DNA of 64,000 nt from Nansenia antarctica (Eukaryota > Chordata > Actinopteri > Argentiniformes > Microstomatidae). Below, in pieces: positions 1 to 12,119 of this stretch. The notes below the pieces were generated by a model. The model had not been told where the DNA came from. It made no database searches and was given only the letters and a program-made list of their open reading frames with translations. The translations under genes and the position numbers were made by a program. Every line of letters begins with the position of its first letter. Position 1 is the stretch's first letter. The stretch is taken from the NCBI GenBank assembly GCA_963989245.1, contig OZ022339.1, positions 55,283,295-55,347,294 of the forward strand. The letters are read 5' to 3'.

Positions 1-157
1 AGCTCCTTCTGAGTCAGATATAATTAGCCTGGTCGCGAGCAGGCTAAAAGACTGGCTAACGTAATAGGTGCGTCAAAAAAGGCTCACAGGCGGAAACTAC
101 ATCCCGAACGACAGTTCCTCACGTGTCTTTTAGGAAATATTAGTGCCCACTTCACAC

Positions 158-295
158 GAGATAGATAGATAGATTGGTTGACTGTGTGATAGATAGATAA
201 TTTGATATTTTGAAAGTGTGATCGATTGATAGATAGTTTGATTGTGTGATAGATAACTTGATATTTTGAAAGTGTGATAGATAGATCAATAAAGA
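158..295. repeat. GATA-rich minisatellite
   Basis: Tandem GATA/GATT motifs mixed with a longer recurring unit containing 'TGTGTGATAGATA' and 'TTGATATTTTGAAAG'. The long unit occurs at least twice with small changes. The first 150 bases before it show nothing I recognise. Confidence 0.8.
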
Positions 296-349
296 AAAGA
301 GTGTAAAAAAAAAAAGTAATTGTTTCAACTTGCATTGCTGTCATCACAG

Positions 350-412
350 CGGTCTGGCTGGCGCAGTGGTTAAGGCAGCCAGCTAGAGTTTCAAAGGTTG
401 CGTGTTCGAGAC
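350..412 (+). pseudogene. tRNA-like relic or SINE head
   Basis: There is an A-box-like stretch (CTGGCGCAGTGGTTAAGGC) followed about 25 bases later by a B-box-like GTGTTCGAGAC. The acceptor arms do not pair well and the sequence runs into an AT-rich tract, so this is more likely a tRNA-derived SINE head or tRNA pseudogene than a working gene. Confidence 0.35.
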
Positions 413-582
413 TTGATTTAAGTATTTATTTATTTTTTTTACATTTAACCGAAGATTTCATGCAAAGGCTTCAAACACCATTGTAATCGTGTCAGTTCTT
501 GTAAATTAGCCTGCACCATAATTTTATAGCCTACATACTTTTTTAGATGAGATTTTAGATTAGATTCAGACAACGAAATGCA

Positions 583-680
583 GTAAAAAGTGTGTCCGAA
601 GAGGGATTTGAACCACCGATATAAAATGACGAATAAATACCACGGCAGCGGTCGATACCACTAGGCCATTGTGGCGATAT
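583..680 (-). pseudogene. tRNA-like relic with long variable region
   Basis: Read on the minus strand, an A-box-like TGGCCTAGTGGTATCGACC is followed by a B-box-like GGTTCAAATCCCTC. The spacing is longer than in a standard tRNA. It could be a tRNA pseudogene, an intron-bearing tRNA or the head of a SINE; I cannot assign an anticodon with confidence. From 690 to 1050 I see only a threefold short direct repeat (CTGTGAACACTC-type, 1009-1047). Confidence 0.35.
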
Positions 681-1049
681 GACGGCTGGTAGCCTGCTGC
701 GTATATCACCACAGTAGTAATATTCATTTATTAAAATATGAACATATAACAATAACTGGGGCTAGTATGACCTACGCATTTAATCGGTCAGCAATTTCTT
801 GCCAAACCATTTCCCTCGCCTTGTTAATTGCGGCAGTATTGCACTATTTTACATCTTATTTTTCCGTCTTCATAAAGATCAATAATTCGTAATGCTGCGC
901 AAATGTAGGACCCCTGCAGAGTGGAGTATCTTAATTTAGACAGATCGACTCTTCGGGGCTCTTTATGTCTGCGTGCACGCGCCCATATCGAAGATTTGTA
1001 AGCCTGTCTTCTGTGAACACTCTTCTGTGAACACTCATCTGTGAACACA

Positions 1050-2745
1050 GGGACGGTTGCTGAGGGACTGCGCTGAGGGACTGCGCCGACCAGCTGGCCG
1101 GGGTTTTCACCAACATGTTCAACCAGTCCCTGGCCCAGGCCACCATCCCACCCTGCCTGAAAACCTCAACTATCATCCCAGTCCCGAAGAAAAGCACGGT
1201 GAGCTGCCTAAACGACTACCGCCCGGTGGCACTCACACCAATCATCATGAAGTGCTTCGAGAAACTAGTCCGGGCCCACATACTCACACGCCTCCCGCCC
1301 AACCTGGATCCATACCAGTTCGCCTACAGAGCCCACAGGTCCACAGAGGACGCCATCGCGACGACTCTCCACGCCACTCTATCCCACCTGGAGAGGGGAA
1401 ACAGCTACGCGAGACTGCTCTTTGTGGACTTCAGCTCTGCCTTCAACACCATCCTTCCAGACAGGCTAGTGACCAAACTACTAGACCTGGGACTATCACA
1501 CTCTATATGTGCATGGGTCAAGGACTTCCTGACCGACCGCCCCCAGAGGGTGCGGGTGGGCTCCCACACCTCCACAGCCCTCAGACTCAGCACTGGTTCC
1601 CCCCAGGGCTGCGTGCTAAGCCCCATCCTCTACAACCTCTACACCTACGACTTCACCCCCGTCCACCCCAGCAACTCCATCGTAAAGTTTGCAGACGACA
1701 CCACCGTGGTGGGCTGCATCTCGGGGGGGGACGAGGCGGCGTACAGGGATGAGGTAGAGCAACTGAGCAAGCTGTGCAAGGTTAACAACCTGCTGCTGAA
1801 CAAGTCAAAGACCCAGGAAATCATCGTGGACTTCAGGAGGAAAAAGTCCGAGATCCAGCCCCTGCTCATCGACGGAGAGAGCGTGGAGAGAGTCTCAGCC
1901 CTCCGATTCCTGGGGGTGCACATACAGGATGACCTGTCCTGGAAGAACAACACAACAGCCACCATCAAGAAGGCACAACAGCGGCTCTACTTCCTGAGAG
2001 TCCTCAGGAAGGAACACATCAAGCAGGAGATAATGGTGGCCTACTACCGCGGCGCAGTGGAGAGCATCCTCACCTACGGCATCTGCAACTGGTTCTCCAG
2101 CTGCACAACCGCGGAGAGAAATGCGCTACAGAGAGTCGTGAGAACAGCCCAGAAGATCACCGACGCCCCCCTCCCCTCTCTGGAAGAGCTGTACAACACA
2201 CGCTGTCTCAGGAAGGCCTCCAAGATCTCCAGAGACCCAACCCACCCTGGGTACGAACACTTTACCCGGCTGCCCTCGAAAAGGCGGTACAGGACCATGG
2301 CCGCAAGGACAAACAGACTGAAGCACAGCTTCTACCCCAGGGCCATCCAGGCCCTGAACACAGCAAAGACCTAGGTTCTGGGCCCTGGACAGTCTGGACG
2401 GATTGATGGCAGCTGCTGGACTGAAAAAATCAGGTGTAGTGCTGAGGCACAAATATGTACATTTCTAGCCTGCAAACTGCGACACTTCAAATGAATGTGC
2501 AATAACACTATGTGCAATATGACAACCCTAGTCGTCTATCTGTACAGTATAGTATAGTGGATAGTGTACATAGCCTTTATTTATGTAAACCAGCTCCTTC
2601 CCTTCTTGTGTTTTTTTTTCTTTTTTTTTCTTTCCAAGCACCAGGGGAGCCACCCCTCCTAAATGTTGTTGTTTGGTACCTGTACTATAGCAATGACAAT
2701 AAAGACCATTCATTCATTCATTCATTCATTCATTCATTCATTCAT
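1050..2745 (+). mobile_element. 5'-truncated L2/Rex1-like LINE
   Basis: A non-LTR retrotransposon lacking its 5' half. It carries the reverse transcriptase to the C terminus, a short 3' UTR with a T-rich tract and 'CAATGACAATAAAG', and ends in a perfect run of ATTC repeats (about 2705-2745) typical of L2/Rex1-group LINEs. The same 3' end recurs reversed at about 22885-23468, showing that this is a repeated family. The 5' end breaks near 1050 inside coding sequence, as expected for incomplete reverse transcription. Confidence 0.85.
1115..2374 (+). CDS. LINE reverse transcriptase, C-terminal part
   Basis: Encodes 419 uninterrupted residues of an RT_nLTR-type reverse transcriptase (RNA-templated DNA synthesis primed at the nicked target). 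Visible landmarks are the DYRPVALTP fingers motif near residue 35, the FVDFSSAFNT motif with catalytic Asp near residue 105, SPQGCVLSP near 165, and the FADDTTVVG catalytic motif near 195. The thumb and a C-terminal ...SILTYGICNW... and ...FYPRAIQALN... region follow. The same frame extends upstream a little without a start codon, so the listed Met is internal and the endonuclease domain is missing. The frame is open, so the insertion is not very old, but it cannot be autonomous. Confidence 0.85.
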   Translation: MFNQSLAQATIPPCLKTSTIIPVPKKSTVSCLNDYRPVALTPIIMKCFEKLVRAHILTRLPPNLDPYQFAYRAHRSTEDAIATTLHATLSHLERGNSYARLLFVDFSSAFNTILPDRLVTKLLDLGLSHSICAWVKDFLTDRPQRVRVGSHTSTALRLSTGSPQGCVLSPILYNLYTYDFTPVHPSNSIVKFADDTTVVGCISGGDEAAYRDEVEQLSKLCKVNNLLLNKSKTQEIIVDFRRKKSEIQPLLIDGESVERVSALRFLGVHIQDDLSWKNNTTATIKKAQQRLYFLRVLRKEHIKQEIMVAYYRGAVESILTYGICNWFSSCTTAERNALQRVVRTAQKITDAPLPSLEELYNTRCLRKASKISRDPTHPGYEHFTRLPSKRRYRTMAARTNRLKHSFYPRAIQALNTAKT

Positions 2746-2857
2746 CATCACACAAGCCTGATCCTCGTTCGAGGAATCACCTGAGGCTTGAATTCCAATC
2801 CCGAGTTGCCCGATCGCCTGATTTATTTCAATCGCCGATATACTGATCCACCTTTAG

Positions 2858-3419
2858 TGGAACGGCCCCCTGGTCTTTGCCTATAAATGTTCTGTGTCCT
2901 GAGTGGTCTCTCTCTCTCCTGTTTTGAGCTGTGGCAGGGCTCTGGTGGGTTGAGCTCTGTTTGGTTTTGTTTGTGTTATTTGTTTTGTTCATTTAGATGA
3001 TTTACGTAAATTAAGTATGAAGGTTTCCATTTATTATATTACCTTGATTATGTATTTTGTTTGTTAATCATTTATGTTTATTTGTGCACACAGGGACAGA
3101 TGACTAGTTGAGATACCCTGGGTTTACATCTGCATATACGTAGGACATACCTGCTGTCTAGCACCCCAGTTTAGAGTGAGCACCACCCACTGTACTTTGA
3201 GGTGCCTAGCACCTGTAAAAGGGGGGTGGGGGTTATTATTTTGATTACTTTTATTTGGTGCCACTGTTAGTCCTCTCTGTTCCCTGTGTTGCTTTATCAA
3301 TAAATATCAATTTAATTGCAACCCTTAGTTTCCTGGTTTTTGTGTGACTGCACCCTCCCTTGTCCTTCTTGTTGCTCTATGTTGCGCCCTTCTACCCCGA
3401 GTCACCAGGGGGCGTAACA
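2858..3419 (+). mobile_element. Possible solo LTR
   Basis: Starts TGGAACGGCCCCCTGG and ends CCAGGGGGCGTAACA, so the two ends are imperfect inverted repeats with TG...CA-like termini. A TATAAATG box lies near 2880 and AATAAATATCA near 3300, an LTR-like order of promoter and polyadenylation signals. No clear target duplication flanks it and no internal retrotransposon region is adjacent, so a solo LTR of a gypsy-type element is an inference. Confidence 0.35.
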
Positions 3420-3689
3420 ATAGACAAGGGTACAGTTGTATTTTGTGTACCCTTGTAAAGGGAAAATGTTCAGTTGTGTGGAATAGCGCTATGCTAATGG
3501 TACTGGGTAGATTGGTAACAACACTGCTCCCTGTTTTATTTTAGACTCAATGCATGACATTGAGCCATGGTCACAGAATCAAAGTTTATTGTTACATTAT
3601 ACAAGTATCTTTTTGGAGTTCACAAGTCCACAGTCTGCAGAATTGTCAGCAGAGTGTCAAAGGTATATCATAATATACCATGCCATCGC

Positions 3690-4055
3690 GCATCTACATG
3701 TCTCGCAAGCTACCACCCGGCAATCACCCGTCAAAAACTCAGCTAGCACCGTCGGTGGACGGTGAAAAGCTGACGGTGACCGGGCAGCACGACCACTGCA
3801 ACACCGCAGAGGCGGTTGGTGCCAGTCGGACAGCAGAGGAGTGGAGTGAAAGGGCAGGTGTATGGAGTCTGATCATTGCCTGCATGAAGGAAGGGGCAGC
3901 TCCCTTTGCTGCTGGGTAGGCGAGCACCAGGGTCTTAACCTAATGCGAGCTGCTATCAGGAGCTAGTGAAGGGACGCGGAGGAGAGGGGAGAATTTGGGG
4001 AGGTTGAACACCAGAAGGCCGGTAGCATTCTGGATGAGCTGCAGAGGTCTTTTGA
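3690..4055 (-). mobile_element. Decayed L2/UnaL2-like LINE C-terminal fragment
   Basis: The minus-strand translation contains AAKGAAPSFMQAM followed by HTPALSLHSSAVRLAP, matching in order the AAKGTAPAYLKEM and TPARSLRSSTSAGRLAP segments at 24220-24310. It is therefore the C-terminal end of the same LINE group, with frameshifts and stops. From 4056 to 4510 I see no gene; a segment at about 4056-4106 recurs inverted at about 15820-15875. Confidence 0.6.
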
Positions 4056-4518
4056 TACATTTGATAAGTAAGTAAGCTAGCTAGATATGATTGGAAACAA
4101 ATTAGTATACAGTTATGGAATTTATCACCACTTTGGTTGATGATGTGATGTGGCTTTGTTTTCTTTACATTTCGTCTGAATCCAAGATGGTGGACACTGA
4201 AAATAAATTTATCCTACTTTAATCCTGGTTTAAACTACGTTTAACTAATCCAGGATTAAAATGATGAAATGCAACACATCTCCGATTAAGTTTAAACCTA
4301 GTTTAAGCCTGGATTTACTAAACCTGGATTAAGCCTAAACCAGAATTAATTTAAACCATGTTTGTGTGTTTTTTTGGGCAATGCCCAATGACAGTCTCTG
4401 TGAGAGGTATAGATGGTGAGGTTGATTTTGACTCAGTGGACTTCTTCGATATAGCGTCAACATTTGAATTGAACCTGTAGTTTGTGCCCTCATCTGCAAT
4501 AAACCAAATTCCCCTAAC

Positions 4519-4592
4519 CTGAGGAGGTGGACTGCCCGCTCTATGTCATTCAAATCCTCATCCACCGTCAGTTTATCGATCTCTTCAGCAGT
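4519..4592 (-). CDS. ppp4r4: ppp4r4-like single exon
   Basis: On the minus strand a 74-base exon is bounded by ...CTTTCAG on its 5' side and GTTAGG on its 3' side. It reads TAEEIDKLTVDEDLNDIERA followed by VHLL. This closely matches what I recall of an N-terminal segment of protein phosphatase 4 regulatory subunit 4 (T-x-EEI-x-x-LTVDEDL-x-DIERAVYLL), a HEAT-repeat regulatory partner of the PP4 catalytic subunit. Neighbouring exons are not visible: earlier ones should lie at higher coordinates and later ones at lower coordinates, possibly outside the window. The clean splice sites favour a genuine exon, but a duplicated relic cannot be excluded. Confidence 0.65.
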
Positions 4593-4777
4593 CTGAAAGA
4601 GGCAGAGGAGAAAGAGGGTGGTGAGGGATTACGTAGTACTTGAAAGATAAACAGAGAAATATTGACGACTTCATAAATTAGTTATCTATAAATTAACTTG
4701 ACTGCTTTCCGAAAAGAACGTTGAGAGTTTTCCTGAAAAGATAACTTTGAGCAGTTCATGTTAAACTCAATGGTAAC

Positions 4778-4803
4778 CACACACACACACACACACACAC
4801 ACA
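4778..4803. repeat. (AC)n microsatellite
   Basis: Uninterrupted AC dinucleotide run of about 26 bases. Confidence 0.95.
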
Positions 4804-7800
4804 GTACACTGTGGCTACAGTTACCGCTTTGTTGGCTCTATCACAATGACTGTATTGCACAGCATCGTAAGAATCCGTCACCCTGGCTAAAGAAAGGTCA
4901 GGTCAGGAGAGAGGGTTACAAGCGGCGTGAGGTAAGGCAAGGTGGGGGCTGGACAGGAGTCAATCACTGCTCTGAAATGACTCAGCCCAATAAGTGAGGG
5001 GGTGTTGCAGCGAGGCACGATGGACTGCCTGACTACATCTCCTCCCCCTCCCTGCTGGCGTGGGAGAGCAGCATGGGGGCGGGGAGGAGTGTGGGTGTGC
5101 GTAGTCTCTTACGTGAAGGCTTCTCTTATTATCTGAGATTTGGATTCTCCTCGATACAGAAAAAAAAAACGGAAGCACAGAAAACACCCGCCCCCTTAGT
5201 TACAGCACATGTCATGCATACACAATCCAATAGAGATTATCAGCTCTGGTGCCAACGAATGAGAGTTACCCTTTCCTCACTATCATTCTGGCAGCCTGAC
5301 AAGCAAGTTAATGGAGAGATGAAGAGGAGAAGGAAGAGGAGAGGGACAGAAGGGGGAGGAAGAAACAAATGTGCATATGCAAATGTTATCAAAGGTTGTT
5401 GTGTGATAGGAATCTCTTATATCATGTTGAGAACACTCTTTTAATACATAATTTGCACCTCAATAGGTGAAACTAGAGGATGACATTTGACAGGGAATCC
5501 TCAACCATTCTACAGACAATTACTCTGCAGTGGAGGAGAGAGAGCGGAGATGAGTGGCAGAGTCAGTGATGCGGGCAGCTGACAGAAACTGCGTCACGCT
5601 GTACAGCAAGAAGTGTGGGCAACCCCCATTACATAGCCAGTTCTTGGTTCGCACAAGTTATAATTTCACAGGGGTAGCCTACACCATTAATGATCCTGAA
5701 AATATCTACATACTGTACTGTCGATGTGTTATGCACTGACTGTTCATTTGTGTGAAACAACAAATGATGAGGGTTGAGGTACACTCGAATGAATGAAGCA
5801 GCAATACATCCAATAATTGTTGGATGCAAATGTACCCATATTATGTAGCCTAACAATGATATTACAAATAACCTAATGTCAGTATAATACAGTGTATAAT
5901 TCCCCCCTTGACTAAGATTAACTATGTAGCCCTAGGCTATGAAGTATTTTTAATTAAGCAAATATACAATTAAAGGACCAACAAATGGCAATTTCTGGAG
6001 AAAATGTGGGATTATAACAAAACAGAAATACATACAACATGTGTTAAACAAACAAACGTCACTGTAAATACCTTTAGACTCCTGCGTATAGGTCTTTCGA
6101 TGAATGTCAAGTCTTGCAGATCGTCTACCTGTCCAAATAAACTGGACTGGCTCACATTCATTTTGCTGACGAACATCTGTTTTTTAGTGTCCTTATTGGA
6201 ATTGCGGTCGCAAATGTTAAAGCCTTGTCATGGTCACGGCTCGAAACTGTGAATGAGTAAGATGAATTCTTTGATATGGGGAAAGCTGTTCCACCCACGA
6301 CAAAACGCTTCTCTGATGTTATGCCTTGCAACCGGATCATGGGTAGCAGCGATGACAGGCAGAATAGTTCCAAGCACATACAAAAAAACACACCATGTCT
6401 TTGACTGATTTGATACCCTGCTATGTTATCATGCTAAATAAATACTATACGTAATTATATAGTATATACTTAAATAATACTTAATTACTTTACATTTATA
6501 TGTGTACGGTCTCTCACAGTCAGTGCCACTGCAGTTCTAATGGCCACACTTAGGCTCTCTATTCATGCCAACAGAGGTGGGTGATCAGGCTGTAGCCGTA
6601 CAGTTCACCTGGCGCACTTGCAGCGTGTTTCTAATAGTTACAGCTAGCGCCTAAAGAAGACAAAGTTCCAAAAACTCCCAATATTCCAGACCTGTATTTT
6701 GAGTACGATAATGAACATGATGAAGTCCTTCTAGACGGATGAAAGTGCTTCATTGTTGCTGATAAATGACGAGCGACTGAGAGACCAATGAAATTCAGCT
6801 ACACTCTGAAAATGTATCATTCAAGCAAGCTCGCCTCTATAGCTTGACAAGTGCAACGAAACAAGTAATAGAAAATGTTTAAAAGCACGCTACTACCACT
6901 GAGCTAGCTGGCTACAACATGTTAGCACAGTAGCTTGGAGTTAAACTGAGTGAAACGAAGCTCGTCTGTATGCTGGATAAAAACGATATCATAGCTAGTC
7001 ACATGAAAATATGTGTAGTCCAAGACGAAAGTCATACAGGCGCATGGTAAAGGCGTTTGTTTTCCAGAGAGTGTCTTGAAAATATCTCTCACCCTGTAAT
7101 TTTCAACACAATCCGCGCACACGCATAAACCACGCAAACGCACTGCAGCAACTAAACAGGTTTCCATGGCGACGCCATGCCACAGCGCTGCCTGGCTGAG
7201 GGAACGTGACGCACCGTTCTGAGTCCGTCATCACATTGTACAGGGGATCATGACAAAACAGCATCTCAAATCATAGTACTCAAACCATACGTACAATAAG
7301 CATTTAATGTAAATTGCATTATTAATCCCCTTTGAAGGGTGAAAAAGTCTCCTTCACCTCTTGTGTCACCTGCACCATTGTTAATTACTATGTTCTCGTA
7401 CTTACCCTTATAACTGTGTGTACCGTTATGTGTATGTTTTCATCTGATGAAAAGTGTGTTGTGACCCTGATGAAATGCACTTTAAACTGAAATACACTTT
7501 AAACTTGAAACATATCGTTTTTCATTTCTACAATATTTCAGCTAATGAGGGCAACCCTGTTACCAGTGTCTGTAATATGATGATTACCGGGTCATGCCCA
7601 TTATTATTACACCAATATGTCTGAACATCATACCAAGGTAATCTATGCATACCTGTCAACATTGGGATTTGAAAACAAGGGATATTTTCCCGAAAATAAG
7701 GGATATCCCCCGCACGCCCCCGGGCCGTCCTCCCCCCCCCCCCCAACCATAGGAGACCCCTTACATTTAGACAAGGGTACACCAGGCACGTGCCGTGAGC

Positions 7801-7970
7801 TTTTAGATTGGGTAAACATAAGATATAGAAATACACATAATTACACATACACGCTATCAGTGAACGCAGTTTCAAGGAAATGCAATTTTGATGCCCTAGA
7901 ACCCGCTAATAAACTGTAGGGTCACTTTGTGATCAGATTACTAAAAACAAAAAAAACAGTTGCCAGTTTC
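4804..7970. other. No recognisable gene
   Basis: Open frames here are short and match nothing I know. Noted: an A run at 5160, a purine-rich stretch at 5320-5365, and GTTTCCATGGCGAC near 7158, which resembles an RFX X-box. The sequence near 7640-7740 (repeated AAAATAAGGGATAT-like motif followed by a 14-base C run) looks like old repeat sequence. Confidence 0.5.
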
Positions 7971-8002
7971 GACTATATCAGGGGTGCTCATTAATAAAGC
8001 TC

Positions 8003-9233
8003 TCCACCGTGCTACTGTGGGTGGCCAAATTCCCACAAACACACACAGCTGAGCACATAAAGGAGGCAAAGAGTGTTCTTCTGGGAGAATGGGGCCTGAA
8101 GGACAAAGTTCACTGCCTCATCACTGACAACGCCTCCAACATGATTTCCTGTGCAAAGCTGCTGGGAGTACGCCATGTGCCGTGTTTCACTCACAGCCTC
8201 AACCTGGTCGTGAATAAGGGCCTGCCCTGGACCTAACACCTGAACTCAAGGACATACGCTTGCGAACTAGAAAGATTGTAGCCTTCTTCAAGTCTAGTAG
8301 CACAGCGATGGAGAGACTGTCCATTTTTCAGGGCCAGTTGGCGGTCCCCAAGCACAAGCTAACCCAGGAGGTGGACACGAGATGGAACAGCACCTACAGA
8401 GGATGAAGGAGCAGCGCCTGTCGGTGGGAGCGGCCCTGGCCAGCCTAAGCACAGACATCCCAGCTTTGCCTCACAGCTGGGCCTGCACCTGCTCCGGCTC
8501 CTGACGGCAAGGTGCAGTGTGGGGAATGGCATTGGCAACGCTGCTGGACCCCCGTTTTAAAACATTGGCCTTTGGTAACCCGGCCAATGCTCTGGAGGTG
8601 GTGAAGAGGTTGACTGCTGAGTGTGCATCAGCTATTCAGAGCACACATAATGCAGCTTCAACCTCACAGGTAAATACCCTTTCCTTTGCACTGTGTATTT
8701 CAACAGCAGCACATATTGTATGTCCTGAACAAATTCCTCCCAGAGGACCACAAAGTTAATTTTATTTATTTTATCTTTCTCTTAGCAGCCAACCTCAGCA
8801 CAGGAAATGCCTGCCGCCGAAGAGACAGACGACTTTTGGGAGCTTCTGGACACTCGAGTTGGTTGGTTGCAAAACATAGTCAATTGTTTAGGATCACATG
8901 AAAAAGCTGTCAATTTGACAACTAGGCTAATTGTTGTTGTGTTCCTTGCAGGTGCAGCACATAATGTTCAGAGCCCAACAGCAGACGCCATGGTGGAGGT
9001 GCAGCGGTACCTGAGTGACCCCTACCTCCCCAGAGGGGAGGACCCGCTGAAATACACATAAAACCATATATGTCAACTTGTACAAGCTGGCCACCAAATA
9101 CCTCCATATGCCAGCAACCTCTGTCCCCTGTGAAAGGATTTTCTCAAAAGCAGGGGACATTGTAAGCAAGAAGAGGAGCCGTCTCAGTCCCAGCACTGTG
9201 GAGCAAATTGTTTTTCTGAATAAACATTTGTAG
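8003..9233 (+). pseudogene. Decayed ZBED/Ac-type hAT transposase
   Basis: Pieces of a hAT transposase in order and on one strand. The RNase-H-like core has CLITDNASNM and CFTHSLNLVV (8098-8215). After a frameshift near 8226 comes QEVDTRWNSTY (about 8368-8398), then ATLLDPRFKTLAFG (about 8527-8570). The C-terminal dimerisation domain is PATSVPCERIFSKAG...KKRSRLSPSTVEQIVFLNKHL, ending at 9233. Stops and shifts separate the parts (for example a stop near 9058), and there are deletions in the middle, so it cannot make a working enzyme. CAGGGGTGCTC at 7980 could be a terminal repeat remnant. A paired 3' terminus is not obvious; the sequence to about 9850 looks like its non-coding 3' region. Confidence 0.8.
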
Positions 9234-9901
9234 GCTAATCTGTCCCACACAAGCATGTCCCACACAACCATGTCCCTCCCACACTTTGCCTGTTCATGTA
9301 CACAAGCAATACATATGTTATTGTTCACTTAAGCACATGCCTGTCCAGTTCCCACAATATAGCCTTGTTTTGCACTCTTTCCCTGTTCAACAAGCACGTC
9401 CCAACACTGTGGCCCCTGTTATGCCATGTTGACCATCTATATCTGCCCCAATTGTCAAACAGCCATGTCCCACACATGCCTAAATGTCATTCAGATTTGT
9501 ATCTTTACATATCAGAAATGGACACAACATTTGCATTTATTTATTTATTCATATATGTATTTATTATAGTCTACTAGACACACCAACAATTAAGATATTA
9601 TATGGCCACATACACATTGACACAGTTTATATGGCCACATACACATTGACATAGTTTATCACAGCACCTTTATTAGTCATCACAGATGACGGTGGGCTTA
9701 TTGTATTTTGCCTCAAATTCCTGACTTGTGAATAAGTCGATACAGCCGCCACATGACCTGACCAGCAGATGTCATTGTGGAGCTGCTGTATCGACTGCAT
9801 CGATAGATCGACACTTTTTTCCGGCACAATTGTGTGTAATGTGTCAATGCGTCGAAAGCTTCGTTTCCCCCATCACTACTGGTAGGACAAAGTCTATATA
9901 T

Positions 9902-11065
9902 CAGTGGCGGCTGGCCAATAGAGGGCGCTGGGGCGCCGCCCCCACCTTCACTTCCTAGTTGCGATTTGTAAACGTTTTTTTTTAATAAACATTGTTTATT
10001 TACAAAATGCAGCTGATATTCTGTCGGCGCCTATCAGCATTCATTAAAAATCCTCCAATACAATAAACATTTTATCTGTGTGTGTGTAAAATTCACTGTT
10101 AAAATGCATAGGGGAGGAGTCGGGGCGCCGGCCGAATGCAAGTCTATGGCAGGCCAAATACTTTTGCCTTACACGTGAGCCGTAGCAGCGCTCCAATTGG
10201 CTGTCTCCTATTTCCCGTCCGGGGCGCAAAAAATGCGCCCCGGAGAGCAAGATTACTAGCTAGATTACATCATATCCGTATGGAGGGGGAGGGATCTCCG
10301 CCATAGCCAATTGATCGTCCAGATGAAGGAGGGGGAGGCAACTCCCCATAGCCAATTGTAGACCTCATTACTGTTACGTGACTTTGGCGCCTCACTTTGA
10401 GAGTGAAACAATGGAGGCGGCTGCATGTTCTACTGGGAGAAGTGCTTCTGAACTAAAAGACAATTCGGTTGGGTCCAAGCAGATGCTGAACGGCACCATG
10501 GTCCACGAGGTCCACGATGTACACGCCGGTCCCAGCTTTTTAAAAAGTGTGAATATTCACTATGAGTTCGCAAGCTAGCATTAGCATTAGCGTCGGTGTA
10601 ATCCTCCTTCTGTCTGAGTAAGTGCATATATAAGTACACTCATGTCTACATGTTTTTGTTGGACTTGATATCAGAATATTTGATATTTATACAATTGTTA
10701 ATGTACATTGTTAGTGCCGCTGCCTTTGACATCACAAAGCAACATTTCTTCTTTTAATAGTTTGCTTCTGTACAGTAAATACCAGAGAGATGTTGATTAC
10801 ATTTTCCTAACATGTGATGATCAAAATATGCTACAAAAGTTCACATCTATATATCATGTTGGAGCTTATCTCCTAAAGTACACCGGCGTGTAGTGTAGCC
10901 CGATAAAGATATGAGAAGCAATTTTATTTTTCAATGATTTTTATTTTTTAGATGGATTTTGATTAATCATCAAAAGCCTTAACAACTCTGGAAGCCTTGT
11001 TTCTGACCTGGTTTGGTGGAGTTGGACAGTGTTGTTTTTCTTTTCTTTTTTGTTTGTTAGTCTAA

Positions 11066-11136
<71 letters not shown>

Positions 11137-11885
11137 CGTGCATGTGTGTGTGTCCTACAGTAATCTGTATCTGTGTGTGTGTGTGTGTGTCCTTCAGTAG
11201 TCGGTGTGTGTGTGTGTGTGTGCACGCGTGCGTCAGAGAGGTGAGGTGGTGTCAGAGAGGTGGTGTCAGAGAGGTGAGGTGGTGTCAGAGAGGTGTGGTA
11301 ATTGAATAGCACTCTAAGGGCTATTGTTTAAGACAGTTACGAATAGCACTCTAAGACTTACGGAGTGTAATAGAGTTTTTGTGAGTTAATCACAAAGGTA
11401 TTTCCTGTCACTTGTTGGGGAAACCAGTGACACGGCACTGTCTCATGTCAAGTCTTCGTTTAGAAAGCTAATATAAACAATATTGAAAGCTAATATATAT
11501 ACATAAGATTTGTAAATATTTGTTCCTTATTTGCCAGCCACATACTTAGCAACCTGTCCGATACATCATAATGTACGTACTGTAGTGCCGGAGGAAAAAG
11601 GAAAGACGTAGGCAACGTAATGATAACTGTTTAATCAAAATAACAACTTGTACTCTCAGTACAGGACCAGAAAATAGATCACCAAAACTCTTGTCTCTTT
11701 TGTTGAAATGTGCCTCTACAGTACATTATATTTTTGTTGTGTTTGCAGTTTGCCCTTTAATACAAGTTATATATATATATATATATATATTCTCATGCTA
11801 AAATCCAGATTTTAAAGTTGATATTCTTCCCCGTGGAGCATGCCCCCATAACCTGTGCCCCACCCAACATTTTTAGCCGCCACTG
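9902..11885. mobile_element. hAT-type element with perfect 8-bp TSD
   Basis: Starts CAGTGGCGGCTGG and ends AGCCGCCACTG, giving terminal inverted repeats of about 11 bases. The 8-base CTATATAT flanks it on both sides (9894-9901 and 11886-11893), which is the hAT hallmark. No transposase is recognisable inside. A short open frame beginning ATGGAGGCGGCTGCATG (from 10410) is unassigned. The interior holds (TG)n runs at about 11067-11230 and a short (AT)n run near 11770. It is best read as a non-autonomous copy. Another copy's left end (CAGTGGCGGCTGG) occurs at about 14337. Confidence 0.85.
11067..11232. repeat. (TG)n microsatellite cluster
   Basis: Three TG runs interrupted by TGCGTGCGTGCATG and CC(T)ACAGTA-type spacers, followed by several near-copies of GTCAGAGAGGTGAGGTG to about 11300. 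Confidence 0.95.
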
Positions 11886-12119
11886 CTATATATTACAGAA
11901 TATTCCACAGGATAAGCAAAGGGTTCACCACGCATACAAGTATAAACGAATGACAAGGGAACAGGGAAATGGGACACACCTAAGTAACACATACAAACAC
12001 ACACAGGTGACAATCATCAGTTAATCAGTCCAGGGGATAGTAATGTTCTACATAGCCAGCAGGAGGCATCGGGGAGTCATCAAAGCTGACCCCCCTCGTA
12101 GCAAAGGGGTTAAACTAAC

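Noticed and set aside
1057..1752. 231-residue His/Pro-rich + strand frame
   Set aside because: Out-of-frame shadow of the LINE reverse transcriptase.
7150..7180. RFX X-box-like GTTTCCATGGCGAC as a promoter element
   Set aside because: One imperfect match without a nearby first exon is not enough to call a regulatory site.
10941..11312. Long open frames of repeated Thr-His or Cys-Val across the TG tract
   Set aside because: They are translations of a dinucleotide microsatellite on both strands, with no conserved domain.
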